Source: Ensifer sesbaniae
GTDB taxonomy: Bacteria > Pseudomonadota > Alphaproteobacteria > Rhizobiales > Rhizobiaceae
Assembly (NCBI RefSeq): GCF_013283665.1
Contig: NZ_JABEKU010000002.1
Coordinates: 742,863-806,862, forward strand
Direction of reading: 5' to 3'
Length of the DNA stretch: 64,000 nucleotides
The notes under the pieces: model-generated
Seen by the model: only the letters and a program-made list of their open reading frames with translations
The model's database searches: none
What the model was told of the DNA's origin: nothing
Position numbers and translations under genes: made by a program
In this document: positions 1 to 8,486 of the stretch, piece after piece
How the letters are laid out: each line of letters starts with the position of its first letter
Numbering within the stretch: position 1 is the first letter of the stretch

Positions 1-153
1 ACATGGTGCAATCCTCGAGAGCAAATGCTGCCGGCGGGGTTAATCGGCCAGCCTGGGTTTGCCTTCGGACTGTCAAGGAATTGCGGAGAAGCGGTCGGCA
101 AATGAGCGCGGAATCTGCACGCCAGGCGCGACGCCCGGAGGCCGGCGCCGGCC

Positions 154-1326
154 TTAGGCTGGGACTGCGCGGGGCAGGACGATCGTGATCACGGCGCCGC
201 CGCCGGCGCGGGATGCGAATTCCAGCCGCCCGCCATGCGCCTTGGCGATCGCCTGCACGACGGAGAGACCGAGGCCGGTGCCTCCCGTTGCCCGCGACCG
301 TGAGGCATCGCCCCGCCAGAAAAGATCGATCGAATGGGTCGAGACGTCGTCCGGCAGTCCTGGGCCGCGATCCAGCAACCGGATGAAGGCCTCGTCAGCC
401 CCGCGTCGGCCCGTCTCACACCGTAGTACCCCGCCACTGGCTGCGTAACGCGTGGCGTTCTCGATCAGCGCCAGAAGCGCCTGGCGCAGGCGTTGCGAAT
501 CTCCGGAGACCCGGACCGGTTCCAGCGCCGTCTCGACCGACATGCCGACCGCGCCAAGCAAAGTGCAGGACGCGCCGAGAACCTGGGTTGCCTCGGCCGC
601 AAGATCGACCGGTTGACACTGCGTGACCAGCTTCTGTCCGGCGGCGAGCGAGAGCGTCCGCAAGTCCTCGACCAGGGCGGAGAGTCCCTCCACCTGCAGC
701 AACAGTTGCTGGACCCTCTCCTGTTCGAGAGGAAACACGCCATCCGCCATGCCCTGGAGGTTGCCTTGAAGGATCGTCAGCGGCGTTCGCAGCTCGTGGG
801 CCACCGCCATCGTGTTGAAACGCAGCCGATTCTCCATGTTTTCGAGCTCGGCCGCCAGTTCGTCGAACGTCTTCACGAGCGTTGCCACCTCCTTGGCACC
901 CTTGCGGATCGATCCGACGCGTACGGCGAAATCACCCGCCCTGAGGTTCTGCGTTGCCTGGGCGAGCACCTCGAGCGGCCTGCTGATCTTGCGCGCCAGC
1001 CAGTAGCCGACGAGACCGCAGAAGGTTACGGCGGCGGCCCCGAAGCCGAGGATGATCTTGTCCACCTCCCAGTTCGCCCAGTCCTCAAGTTCCGGCATGG
1101 TCGAAAGCAATTTCTGCAGCGATTCCTGGCTCGGCAGCTTGCCGGAATTGAAATCGGTATAGGCCTGGGCTGCCTCCGGCGGCATCCGCTCAAGCATCTT
1201 CGCTTCCAGCCGGGGCTCCATGTAGTCGACGCCGGCATAGATGATGAACACGCTGATGATCAGCAGAACGATCGTCACCAGGGCCGTGAGAACGCCGAGC
1301 GGCAGGCGCGAGAGGCTGATCTTCAT
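154..1326 (-). CDS. Sensor histidine kinase (BaeS/EnvZ-like)
   Basis: A 390-residue inner-membrane sensor kinase that phosphorylates the regulator encoded just upstream. An N-terminal membrane segment (about residues 10-32) is followed by a short periplasmic loop of about 70 residues, a second membrane segment and a HAMP linker. The HisKA box AHELRTPL has its phospho-acceptor at about His177, and a HATPase_c domain carries an N-box (ENATRYA) and a GTGLGLS glycine box. The ATG at 1326 is chosen because it overlaps the regulator's stop in an ATGA arrangement and begins directly before the first membrane helix; the open frame continues upstream only as out-of-frame regulator sequence. The signal sensed is unknown. 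Confidence 0.93.
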   Translation of the reverse strand: MKISLSRLPLGVLTALVTIVLLIISVFIIYAGVDYMEPRLEAKMLERMPPEAAQAYTDFNSGKLPSQESLQKLLSTMPELEDWANWEVDKIILGFGAAAVTFCGLVGYWLARKISRPLEVLAQATQNLRAGDFAVRVGSIRKGAKEVATLVKTFDELAAELENMENRLRFNTMAVAHELRTPLTILQGNLQGMADGVFPLEQERVQQLLLQVEGLSALVEDLRTLSLAAGQKLVTQCQPVDLAAEATQVLGASCTLLGAVGMSVETALEPVRVSGDSQRLRQALLALIENATRYAASGGVLRCETGRRGADEAFIRLLDRGPGLPDDVSTHSIDLFWRGDASRSRATGGTGLGLSVVQAIAKAHGGRLEFASRAGGGAVITIVLPRAVPA

Positions 1327-2018
1327 CTCGGCTCCACGAAACGATAACCGACGCCACGCACGGCGCTGAAGAAACCACAGGCGCCGAGATCGTCCAGCTT
1401 GCGCCTGAGATTGGCGATATGGGTATCGACCGTGCGGGCCAGCGCATCGCTGTCCGGCAGGCAGGCATCGAGGATATCGGCGCGGTCGAAGGCATGGGTC
1501 GGGCGACGGATCATGTGGGCAAGGATGCGGAATTCGCTGAGCGTCAGCGGCACCGAATGGCGGCGGCCGCTCTTCTCGACGAAGGCGACGTGGGCATCGA
1601 GATCGACCTCCACATTCTCGAAGCGAAGCACGGTCGCACCCGCGCCGTTTCGGGTGCGCCGCAGCACCGCGTTGACGCGCGCCACCACCTCCTGAGGATT
1701 GAAGGGTTTCACCACATAATCGTCGGCCCCGAGCCTCAGGCCGGTCAACCGGTCGAGATCCTCGGCAAGGGCCGTGACCATGATGACGGGCGTGTTGCCC
1801 TCGCGTCGCAGACGGGCGAGGACTTCGAAGCCATCGAGCTTCGGCATGCGGACGTCGAGCAGAACCAAATCGGGCGACAAAACCGCATGATGCGTCAGCG
1901 CCGTTTCGCCATCGGCCGCACGCACCGTCCTGAAGCCATCGCGCACCAGATAGGCGTCGAGTATCTGCGCGATCTCCGGCTCGTCCTCCGCCAAAAGGAT
2001 GAGACCCTTGTCGACCAT
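1323..2018 (-). CDS. Response regulator, OmpR/PhoB family
   Basis: A 231-residue response regulator with an N-terminal receiver domain (acidic pocket AEDE at 10-13, phospho-acceptor Asp55 in LLDVRMP, Lys in VVKPF) and a C-terminal winged-helix domain ending in the GVGYRF signature. Its gene overlaps the kinase gene by 4 bases, so the two form one translationally coupled unit. A GGGAG ribosome-binding site lies 7 bases before the ATG. It diverges from the PAP2 phosphatase gene, a possible target, but no target is visible from sequence alone. Confidence 0.95.
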   Translation of the reverse strand: MVDKGLILLAEDEPEIAQILDAYLVRDGFRTVRAADGETALTHHAVLSPDLVLLDVRMPKLDGFEVLARLRREGNTPVIMVTALAEDLDRLTGLRLGADDYVVKPFNPQEVVARVNAVLRRTRNGAGATVLRFENVEVDLDAHVAFVEKSGRRHSVPLTLSEFRILAHMIRRPTHAFDRADILDACLPDSDALARTVDTHIANLRRKLDDLGACGFFSAVRGVGYRFVEPR

Positions 2019-2334
2019 AAACCAACTCCCTGGGCCGATGTTGTAATGAGCAGCTTATGGGACGAAAGGATTCGACTTGCAATTCGTCCGGGCAGCACGA
2101 CCGCCCCTTCTCTGGCTTTCCGGATAGAGCGCCGGACAAATCTCCGCCGTTTCTTGACAATCGGCACCGAGGCGCCAGGGAAATTGATAGATGGCGCCAC
2201 CTGTAATCAACCAAAAGGTGTGGCCAACAATCGCGTTACTCTACGCGTCAAGCGCACCTTGATCCTCCACCTAGCCTTGACAGGGCGAAGCAAATGTCCG
2301 GTCCGCGCACACCGACAATCTGCGAGCGACCGGC
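2019..2334. other. Divergent promoter region between regulator and PAP2 gene
   Basis: These 316 bases contain no gene I can support. They must hold the promoters of the two-component operon (minus) and the PAP2 gene (plus). An imperfect inverted repeat with CCACCT and AGGTGTGG arms lies around 2195-2224 and could be an operator. No clear sigma factor hexamers stand out. Confidence 0.4.
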
Positions 2335-3132
2335 ATGTCCAGCCTTTTCCCATCCACGGCAACATCTTCAGACGGCATCCGACGGTTGCGCGCCAGTCCG
2401 CGTCTGTGGGTCAGGCAAGCCCGCGCCCGCATGGAAGATCAACCGATCGCCGTTGCCGGCGCGTTGACCATCTGCGCGGCTTTCGTCTTCATGGCCCTTC
2501 CCGGCATCGATCTCGTCGTTTCGCGCTGGGCTGCATCGGCGGCAGGTGACTTTCCGCTTTCCCGGGAGCCCGTGCTCAGGGCACTTCGCGACTTCAATCG
2601 CGTCCTGCCGGTCTTCATCCTGCCGTCCGTCCTGGCACTGTTGATCATACAGACGATCACCCCGCACCCACGGTTGCTGCGTCCGCACAAGGCATTGTTC
2701 CTCCTCACCTTTTATGCCGTTGGGCCCGGGCTGCTCATCCAGACGCTGAAGCGGCTGGTCGGCCGCGCCCGCCCCTACGACATCACGGATTTCGGCGGCA
2801 GCCTGCCGTTCACGCCCGCCTGGCAGGTCTCCAGCGCCTGCTCGCGCAGTTGCTCCTTCGCGTCCGGCGAATCCGCAACGGCGATTGCTCTCATTGCATT
2901 GGCGCTGCTTCTGCCCGTTCGGTGGCAACGCATGGCGATCGTCGCGCTCATCCCCTTGATCCTCGCCTTGTCGCTCAACCGGATCGTGTTTGGCGCACAC
3001 TTCCTCTCTGACGTCGTGCTCGCCTGGCTTCTGATGCTGTGGCTGATGACGTGGCTCTGGTCGGCCTTCCGCGACAACGGCGAACGCATCGATGCCGCCG
3101 TTCAACGGCTCGGGCGGCGGCGAAATCCGTAG
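2335..3132 (+). CDS. PAP2-family membrane phosphatase
   Basis: A 265-residue integral-membrane phosphatase of the PAP2 superfamily, expected to remove phosphate from a lipid such as lipid A, phosphatidylglycerol phosphate or undecaprenyl pyrophosphate. The three catalytic motifs are visible: KRLVGRARP (from Lys139), an SGE variant of the usual SGH (residues 177-179), and NRIVFGAHFLSD near the C-terminus. Six hydrophobic segments are predicted by eye. Glu at the usual His position is notable; I recall similar SGE forms among rhizobial PAP2 proteins but cannot verify this. It stands alone on the plus strand between two divergent or convergent two-component systems. Confidence 0.85.
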   Translation: MSSLFPSTATSSDGIRRLRASPRLWVRQARARMEDQPIAVAGALTICAAFVFMALPGIDLVVSRWAASAAGDFPLSREPVLRALRDFNRVLPVFILPSVLALLIIQTITPHPRLLRPHKALFLLTFYAVGPGLLIQTLKRLVGRARPYDITDFGGSLPFTPAWQVSSACSRSCSFASGESATAIALIALALLLPVRWQRMAIVALIPLILALSLNRIVFGAHFLSDVVLAWLLMLWLMTWLWSAFRDNGERIDAAVQRLGRRRNP

Positions 3133-3147
3133 ACCGCCACCGACGGT

Positions 3148-5241
3148 TCAACTCGGAAAGACCAGCTCGACGGTCGTTCCCCTTCCCGGCTGAGAGAGGA
3201 TGCGGGCATCGCCCCCGCTTTGCCGGACGAAGCCGTAGACAACGGCGAGGCCGAGGCCGGCGCCGCCCTGCTCGTCGCGGGTGGTAAAATAGGGCTCGAA
3301 CGCCTTGTCCGCGGCTTCCGGCGACATGCCGATCCCCTCGTCTGTCACGGAGACGACGACGTCGCCCTCCATCCGAGCGGCCCGGATCAGGATCGTCCCG
3401 CCCTCAGGCATCGCGGCAGCGGCATTGAGGCAGAGATTGAGGATCGCCTGCTCGAAGAGGGCGGCATCGAGCTGCACATTGGGCAGGCCGTCGGCGATCT
3501 CGAAGGCAAGACGGCATTTTTCGCCGACGGCGATTTCCAGCACGTCGGCCATGCCGCGCAGCACCCCGCCGATCTCCAGCGTGCCGGGCTGGATCGGGTG
3601 CTGGCTGCCCACGGACAACATGCTCGAGGCAAGCGAACGGCCGCGATCGGCCGCCTTGCGGATGCGGGCGATGTGACGCTTCTGCCGATCGTTGAAACCG
3701 GTGTCCCTTTCCAGAAGCCCTAGGCTGCCGGTGATGATGCCGATCATGTTGCCGACTTCGTGGCTCACTTGGTGCGTCATGCGCATGATGCCATCGAGGC
3801 GCTGGGCCTTTGCCGCTTCGGCCTCCTGCCGATCGATGTCGGTCACGTCCCGGGCAAGCAGCACGATGCCGCGATCCGGCTGCCGCGACAGCGAAACCTC
3901 GATCACGTGGCCGACCTCGGACCGATGCCGCAGGACAAGTCGGTCGTCGAGCGTGCCCGCGTCGCGATCGGCCGGCAGCAGAGCCGGGTCGATCTCGGGC
4001 ATCGGGCTCACGAAACTGCGCAGCGGCAGCTTCCTTGCCGAACCCGGCCACCCGACGAGCTCCATGACGCGGCGGTTCATCGTGATCGGCTTGCCGCTGG
4101 GATCGAAGAGCGCGATGCCTTCGTTCATGTTGCGAAAGGTTGAACGGATGGTGCGCGCGGCGGCCTCGGCCGTCCGACGGAGCCGCGAGACGCGCTCGAC
4201 GCTTTCTCGAAATGCGCTGAACGCCTCCAACAGCCGAACGAGCTCCGTTTCCGTCCCCTTGTAGGTCGGCGCGTCGACGTCGCGGCGCCCCTCCGCAAGC
4301 GCGTTCATCCCATTGGACAGCGACACGATCCCACGCGACACGCGCATGACGGAGCGAATGGAGAAGACTGCCATGACGAGCACGAGGAGCGCGGCGACGG
4401 CGACGATGACCAGCAGGCGGCTCAGAGCATCGGAGGTCGAAACGAGATCGTCGTTGAGGCCGCGGGCGACGGCCTCGCTCTGCGTTTCCGTCGCATGCGA
4501 GAGGTCGCGCGACACGCTGTGCAATCGCGCCACAGCCGCGCGAATGGCGAACATCTCCAAGAGATATTGCGTCTGCGCTTCGAAAACCCGTTCGTAAGGC
4601 GCGAGTTCGGCGGCGGAAACCCGGATATCCGGCGCCGCATGCTCGAGACGCGGCACCGTTTCGGCAATGTAGCGGCGGCGCAATTCACCGAGCTGGAACA
4701 GGCTGTCCGAGTTGGATGCCGATTGTACGATCCCATTGAGGCGGCGGCGGAAGTCGGCGTCGGCCATGCCGCTGCCGATCGCGATCTCGCCAAGCGCGGC
4801 GGCCGCTTCCGCCTTGTGCTGCTGGGCCGATTCGGCGTCGCCGGCCAGCGTCATCGTCTGCATGCGGATGGTCTCCAGGAGCTCGACGATATGAGCACTG
4901 GCAAAGCCCTTGGCGGCCGCGTCGCCATCGTGCGGCACCATGGCGCGCAGCAGCGCGTCGACCTGCGTCACGACCGACCGGCTTTCGCTCGACACGCGAT
5001 AGGGAGAGGTCGCGTTCATCAGGAACGGTGCGCTCGACACGAGGTCGGAAACCTGGCGGGAAACCAGGGAAGCCCTTGCAAGGCTGGAAAAGGCCTGCAG
5101 CCCGTAGGCCGCCATCTCGTCGCGCGCCCGTTGCAGGCCGAAGACCGCAACCGTTGCAAGGCCGAAGACAAGGACGCAGATGAAGACGATCGCGAAGGGC
5201 AGCCGGAAGGCGATCGACGAGAGAAAAGGGCGAACGATCAC
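3148..5241 (-). CDS. Sensor histidine kinase with long periplasmic domain and PAS (PgtB-like)
   Basis: A 697-residue hybrid-length sensor kinase. An N-terminal membrane helix (about 10-35) precedes a helical periplasmic region of roughly 250 residues. A second membrane helix, HAMP, a PAS-like domain (around 340-460), a HisKA-type box SHEVGN with acceptor about His494 and a HATPase_c domain with GAGLGLA follow. Start is taken as the GTG at 5241, whose last bases form the stop of the upstream regulator gene (GTGA overlap) and which precedes the membrane helix. Organisation recalls PgtB-type kinases that control phosphorylated-solute transporters, and the adjacent divergent operon encodes such an importer. 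The ligand assignment is inference. Confidence 0.9.
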   Translation of the reverse strand: MIVRPFLSSIAFRLPFAIVFICVLVFGLATVAVFGLQRARDEMAAYGLQAFSSLARASLVSRQVSDLVSSAPFLMNATSPYRVSSESRSVVTQVDALLRAMVPHDGDAAAKGFASAHIVELLETIRMQTMTLAGDAESAQQHKAEAAAALGEIAIGSGMADADFRRRLNGIVQSASNSDSLFQLGELRRRYIAETVPRLEHAAPDIRVSAAELAPYERVFEAQTQYLLEMFAIRAAVARLHSVSRDLSHATETQSEAVARGLNDDLVSTSDALSRLLVIVAVAALLVLVMAVFSIRSVMRVSRGIVSLSNGMNALAEGRRDVDAPTYKGTETELVRLLEAFSAFRESVERVSRLRRTAEAAARTIRSTFRNMNEGIALFDPSGKPITMNRRVMELVGWPGSARKLPLRSFVSPMPEIDPALLPADRDAGTLDDRLVLRHRSEVGHVIEVSLSRQPDRGIVLLARDVTDIDRQEAEAAKAQRLDGIMRMTHQVSHEVGNMIGIITGSLGLLERDTGFNDRQKRHIARIRKAADRGRSLASSMLSVGSQHPIQPGTLEIGGVLRGMADVLEIAVGEKCRLAFEIADGLPNVQLDAALFEQAILNLCLNAAAAMPEGGTILIRAARMEGDVVVSVTDEGIGMSPEAADKAFEPYFTTRDEQGGAGLGLAVVYGFVRQSGGDARILSQPGRGTTVELVFPS

Positions 5242-5978
5242 GATTTCGGCTCGCCGTCGTCGGTATCGAGCACGTAGCCTTTGCCGCGTCTCGTCTTGAT
5301 GTGGCGCGGTAGATCCGGATTGCGCTCGATCTTGCGGCGAAGCCTGAGCACGAGCACATCGACGTTGCGGTCGATGTAGCGATCGCTTTCGGCGCCGAGG
5401 CGGTCGAGGATCTGCGCGCGGCCAACCGGCGTGTTCGGCGTTTCTGCGAGGATTTCCAGAAGGGCGAACTCGGCGCTCGTCAGCGATCTGGAGGGATCCG
5501 TCAGGCAAATCGCCCGGCGGCTCCGGAGGTCGATCGACCAATCGCCGAGCTTCATCGATGCAGGTTCAGGCTCGCGCTCGCTTTCCCGCTCAGGCTTGAG
5601 CGAAGGATGGGTGCGGCGCAGGACGGCCTTGATGCGCGCCGTCAGCTCGATCGGCTCGAATGGCTTGACGACGTAATCGTCCGCCGCCGTCTCCAGGCCC
5701 AGCACCCGATCGGCAGCGCTGCCGGCCGCCGTCACCATGACGATGCCGATATTGGTGCGCGCCCGCAGCCTTTGCGCAAAGGTGCGGCCCGAAGTGCCCG
5801 GCAAATTATGGTCGACAAGCACGAGATTCACCGCCTCGCGCGCGAGCACATTGGCCGCCGCCTCCGCCGACGGCGCTGTAAGCGGTAGCCAGCCTTCCGC
5901 CTCGACCAGATCGGAAATAAGCTCCGCCATGTCCGGATCGTCCTCGACGATCAGAATCCGTATCCTTTCACTCAGCAT
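5238..5978 (-). CDS. Response regulator, OmpR family
   Basis: A 246-residue regulator with receiver domain (EDD at 12-14, phospho-acceptor Asp56 in VLVDHNLP, KPF motif) and a C-terminal winged-helix DNA-binding domain ending in KTRRGKGYVL. The ATG at 5978 is supported by a GGAGG ribosome-binding site about 6 bases upstream; longer readings begin in low-complexity, AT-rich leader sequence. It is translationally coupled to the kinase gene and diverges from the binding-protein operon starting at 6197, which is its most likely target. Confidence 0.93.
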   Translation of the reverse strand: MLSERIRILIVEDDPDMAELISDLVEAEGWLPLTAPSAEAAANVLAREAVNLVLVDHNLPGTSGRTFAQRLRARTNIGIVMVTAAGSAADRVLGLETAADDYVVKPFEPIELTARIKAVLRRTHPSLKPERESEREPEPASMKLGDWSIDLRSRRAICLTDPSRSLTSAEFALLEILAETPNTPVGRAQILDRLGAESDRYIDRNVDVLVLRLRRKIERNPDLPRHIKTRRGKGYVLDTDDGEPKS

Positions 5979-6196
5979 GCACGTCCTCCCGCCCCCATCA
6001 TAGGCGGGGCCGTCTGAATGTTCAAAGCAGCTCGCATTATCTGATTTGTCATATTTGTAATCTTTGTAATTTTGAAACGGCGGAGAGCGCCCGAAGCTGT
6101 AAGAACGGTAACCATTCTGCGGGTTGCGGCAGGCGGGGAATATCGACATCCTGACTGCGGAGATTGGGACGGCAGCGTTCCGAAGAGGAGGACATC

Positions 6197-7219
6197 GTGA
6201 GAGGCATCACCGCAATCGGCGCGGGCGTGGCGCTATGGCTATGCGCCGCCACAACAGGCATGACGGCGCCGGCGCTCACCGTGTTGTGCGGTGTCGACGA
6301 AGCGTGGTGCGCCACGATGAAGACGGCGTTCGAGGCGAAATCCGGCCTCGAAATCTCGATGACGCGCATGAGCACCGGCGACATCCTCAACCAGCTCCGC
6401 GCCGAGAAGGACGGCCCGACCGTCGATGTCTGGTGGGGCGGCACGGGCGACACCCATCTGCAGGCAGGGTCCGAGAACCTGCTCGAAACGTATAAACCGG
6501 CGCATGAACGCGACATGCTGCCCTGGGCGCAGAACTTCTTCGCCATCTCCGGCGGCCGATCGGCCGGCATCTACGCTGGGGCGCTTGGATTTGCCTACAA
6601 CGCCGATCTCCTGCATGCACTGAAGTTGCCGGCGCCGACCTGCTGGAAGGACCTCGCAGACAGCGCCTATCGCGGCCGTATCCGCAGCGGCAACCCGAAT
6701 TCCTCCGGTACCGCTTTCACCACGCTTGCGACGCTGGTCCAGCTTTTCGGTGAAGAGGAAGCCTTCCGCTTCCTGTCGGCGCTCAACCGCAACATCGACC
6801 AGTACACGACGGCCGGCTCCGCCCCGGTGAAAGCGGCCGCACGCGGAGAAACGCTGATCGGCATTTCCTTCATGCATGACGCCGTCACCCAGAAGCAGGC
6901 GGGCTCGCCGCTGGTCATCGTCGCGCCCTGCGAGGGGACCGGTTACGAGATCGGAGCGGTCAGCATCGTCAAGGGTGCCCGTCATCTGGAGACGGCGAAG
7001 ATCTTCGTCGACTTCGCGCTGAGCCCGGAGGGCCAAGGCACCGGGGCGGCCTCCGGGCAGAACCAGGTGCCGTCCAATGCGCGCTCGAACCTACCGCTCG
7101 CCGCGCCCGATATCTCGATGATCAAAATGGTGGATTACGACTTCGCCACCTTCGGCTCGCCGGAAGAACGAAGTCGCTTGCTCGAAAGGTTCGACGCGGA
7201 GATCGCCGCGACGAACTGA
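6197..7219 (+). CDS. ABC transporter substrate-binding protein 1 (AfuA/PgtC-like)
   Basis: A 340-residue periplasmic binding protein of the group usually named ferric-iron-binding. A signal peptide of about 26 residues ends near MTAPA. The GTG start at 6197 follows GAGGAG by 6 bases. The motif FMHDA followed 24 residues after its His by the Glu of GTGYE fits the phosphate-sugar contacts I recall for AfuA, and the paired tyrosines expected for iron chelation are not evident. It is first in an operon with a second binding protein, a fused permease, an ATPase and an IMPase-family phosphatase. A hexose phosphate or phosphorylated polyol is therefore a better guess than iron, but this is inference. 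Confidence 0.85.
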   Translation: MRGITAIGAGVALWLCAATTGMTAPALTVLCGVDEAWCATMKTAFEAKSGLEISMTRMSTGDILNQLRAEKDGPTVDVWWGGTGDTHLQAGSENLLETYKPAHERDMLPWAQNFFAISGGRSAGIYAGALGFAYNADLLHALKLPAPTCWKDLADSAYRGRIRSGNPNSSGTAFTTLATLVQLFGEEEAFRFLSALNRNIDQYTTAGSAPVKAAARGETLIGISFMHDAVTQKQAGSPLVIVAPCEGTGYEIGAVSIVKGARHLETAKIFVDFALSPEGQGTGAASGQNQVPSNARSNLPLAAPDISMIKMVDYDFATFGSPEERSRLLERFDAEIAATN

Positions 7220-7343
7220 CTGGCCCTTAGCCAACTCGCACAACCAAAAATCGTGAACGTGCTGCCCGCCGGGCAGGCCGATGGCCGCCCTGCGCGCCCC
7301 GTGTTCGCGTCAAGTTTCAAACAGGCAACAGGAGGATGCCCCA

Positions 7344-8369
7344 ATGAAAACGATGACCCTTTCCCTCATGCTCTTCGCCGGAACGGCGCTCAGCGCGCTT
7401 TCGGCCCAGGCTGCCGGCAGCCTCAATCTCATCTGCTCGGCGGACGTGGTGATCTGCGAGCAGATGACCGGCGATTTCCAGAAGGAAACCGGAATCAAGG
7501 TCAACATGGTTCGCCTGTCCTCCGGCGAGACCTATGCCAAGATCCGCGCCGAGGCGCGCAATCCGAAGACCGATATCTGGTGGGCCGGTACCGGCGACCC
7601 GCATCTGCAGGCCGCTTCCGACGGCCTGACGCTCGAATACAAATCACCGATGCTGGATCAGCTTCACGATTGGGCAAAGAAGCAGGCCGAAGGCTCCGGT
7701 TACCGCACGGTCGGCGTCTATGCCGGCGCGCTCGGCTGGGGCTACAACACCGAGATCTTCTCGAAGAAAGGCCTGAAGGAGCCGAAGTGCTGGGCCGATC
7801 TGCTCGACGCCTCGCTGAAGGGTGAGATCCAGATGGCGAACCCGAATTCGTCCGGCACCGCCTACACGGCGCTTGCCTCGCTGGTGCAGATCATGGGCGA
7901 AGACCAGGCCTTCGACTATCTGAAAAAGCTCAACGGCAATATCGCGCAGTACACCAAGTCGGGCTCGGCGCCGGTAAAGGCAGCCGCGCGTGGCGAAGCG
8001 GGCCTCGGCATCGTCTTCATGCATGACGCGGTGGCGCAGACCGCCGAAGGCTTCCCGATCAAGGCGATCGCGCCCTGCGAAGGCACGGGCTACGAGATCG
8101 GCTCGATGTCGATCATCCGCGGCGCCAAGAACCTGGACAATGCCAAGGCCTGGTACGACTGGGCGCTGAAGCCCGAGGTCCAGTCGCGCATGAAGGACGC
8201 CAAGTCGTTCCAGCTACCGTCCAACAAGTCGGCCGAAGTGCCGAAGGAAGCACCGAAGTTCGAGGACATCAAGCTGATCGACTATGACTTTGCCACCTTC
8301 GGCGACGCCGAGAAGCGCAAGGCGCTGCTTGAGCGCTGGGATCGTGAGATCGGCGCCACCGCCAACTGA
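7344..8369 (+). CDS. ABC transporter substrate-binding protein 2 (AfuA-like paralogue)
   Basis: A 341-residue periplasmic binding protein with a clear signal peptide (cleavage near SAQA-A at about 23). It is a paralogue of the preceding protein: both share IWWAGTGDPHLQA/WWGGTGDTHLQA, NPNSSGTA, KAAARGE, FMHDAV, PCEGTGYEIG and DYDFATFG in the same order. A strong GGAGG site lies 8 bases before the ATG. Tandem binding proteins feeding one permease may widen substrate range. Its higher quality ribosome site and the stem-loop after it suggest it is the abundant component. Confidence 0.9.
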   Translation: MKTMTLSLMLFAGTALSALSAQAAGSLNLICSADVVICEQMTGDFQKETGIKVNMVRLSSGETYAKIRAEARNPKTDIWWAGTGDPHLQAASDGLTLEYKSPMLDQLHDWAKKQAEGSGYRTVGVYAGALGWGYNTEIFSKKGLKEPKCWADLLDASLKGEIQMANPNSSGTAYTALASLVQIMGEDQAFDYLKKLNGNIAQYTKSGSAPVKAAARGEAGLGIVFMHDAVAQTAEGFPIKAIAPCEGTGYEIGSMSIIRGAKNLDNAKAWYDWALKPEVQSRMKDAKSFQLPSNKSAEVPKEAPKFEDIKLIDYDFATFGDAEKRKALLERWDREIGATAN

Positions 8370-8381
8370 TCCTCCGGACAG

Positions 8382-8410
8382 GCTCGGCCGGATGATCGAT
8401 CCGGCCGAGC
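8382..8410 (+). other. Intercistronic stem-loop
   Basis: A perfect 12-bp stem (8382-8393 pairing with 8399-8410) with a 5-base GATCG loop sits between the second binding-protein gene and the permease gene. No T-run follows, so it is unlikely to be a full terminator. In ABC operons such hairpins commonly stabilise the upstream binding-protein message. Confidence 0.7.
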
Positions 8411-8486
8411 GGCCCAGCGCTCGTCCGTCGCCTCCGCGGCGACGCCACGTCACACCATTCTCATTTCAATTCACGCGAGGACCGTC

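Noticed and set aside
1-153. Small plus-strand frame at the window start
   Set aside because: 61 codons with no ribosome site, running into the 3' end of the kinase gene; not supported as a gene.
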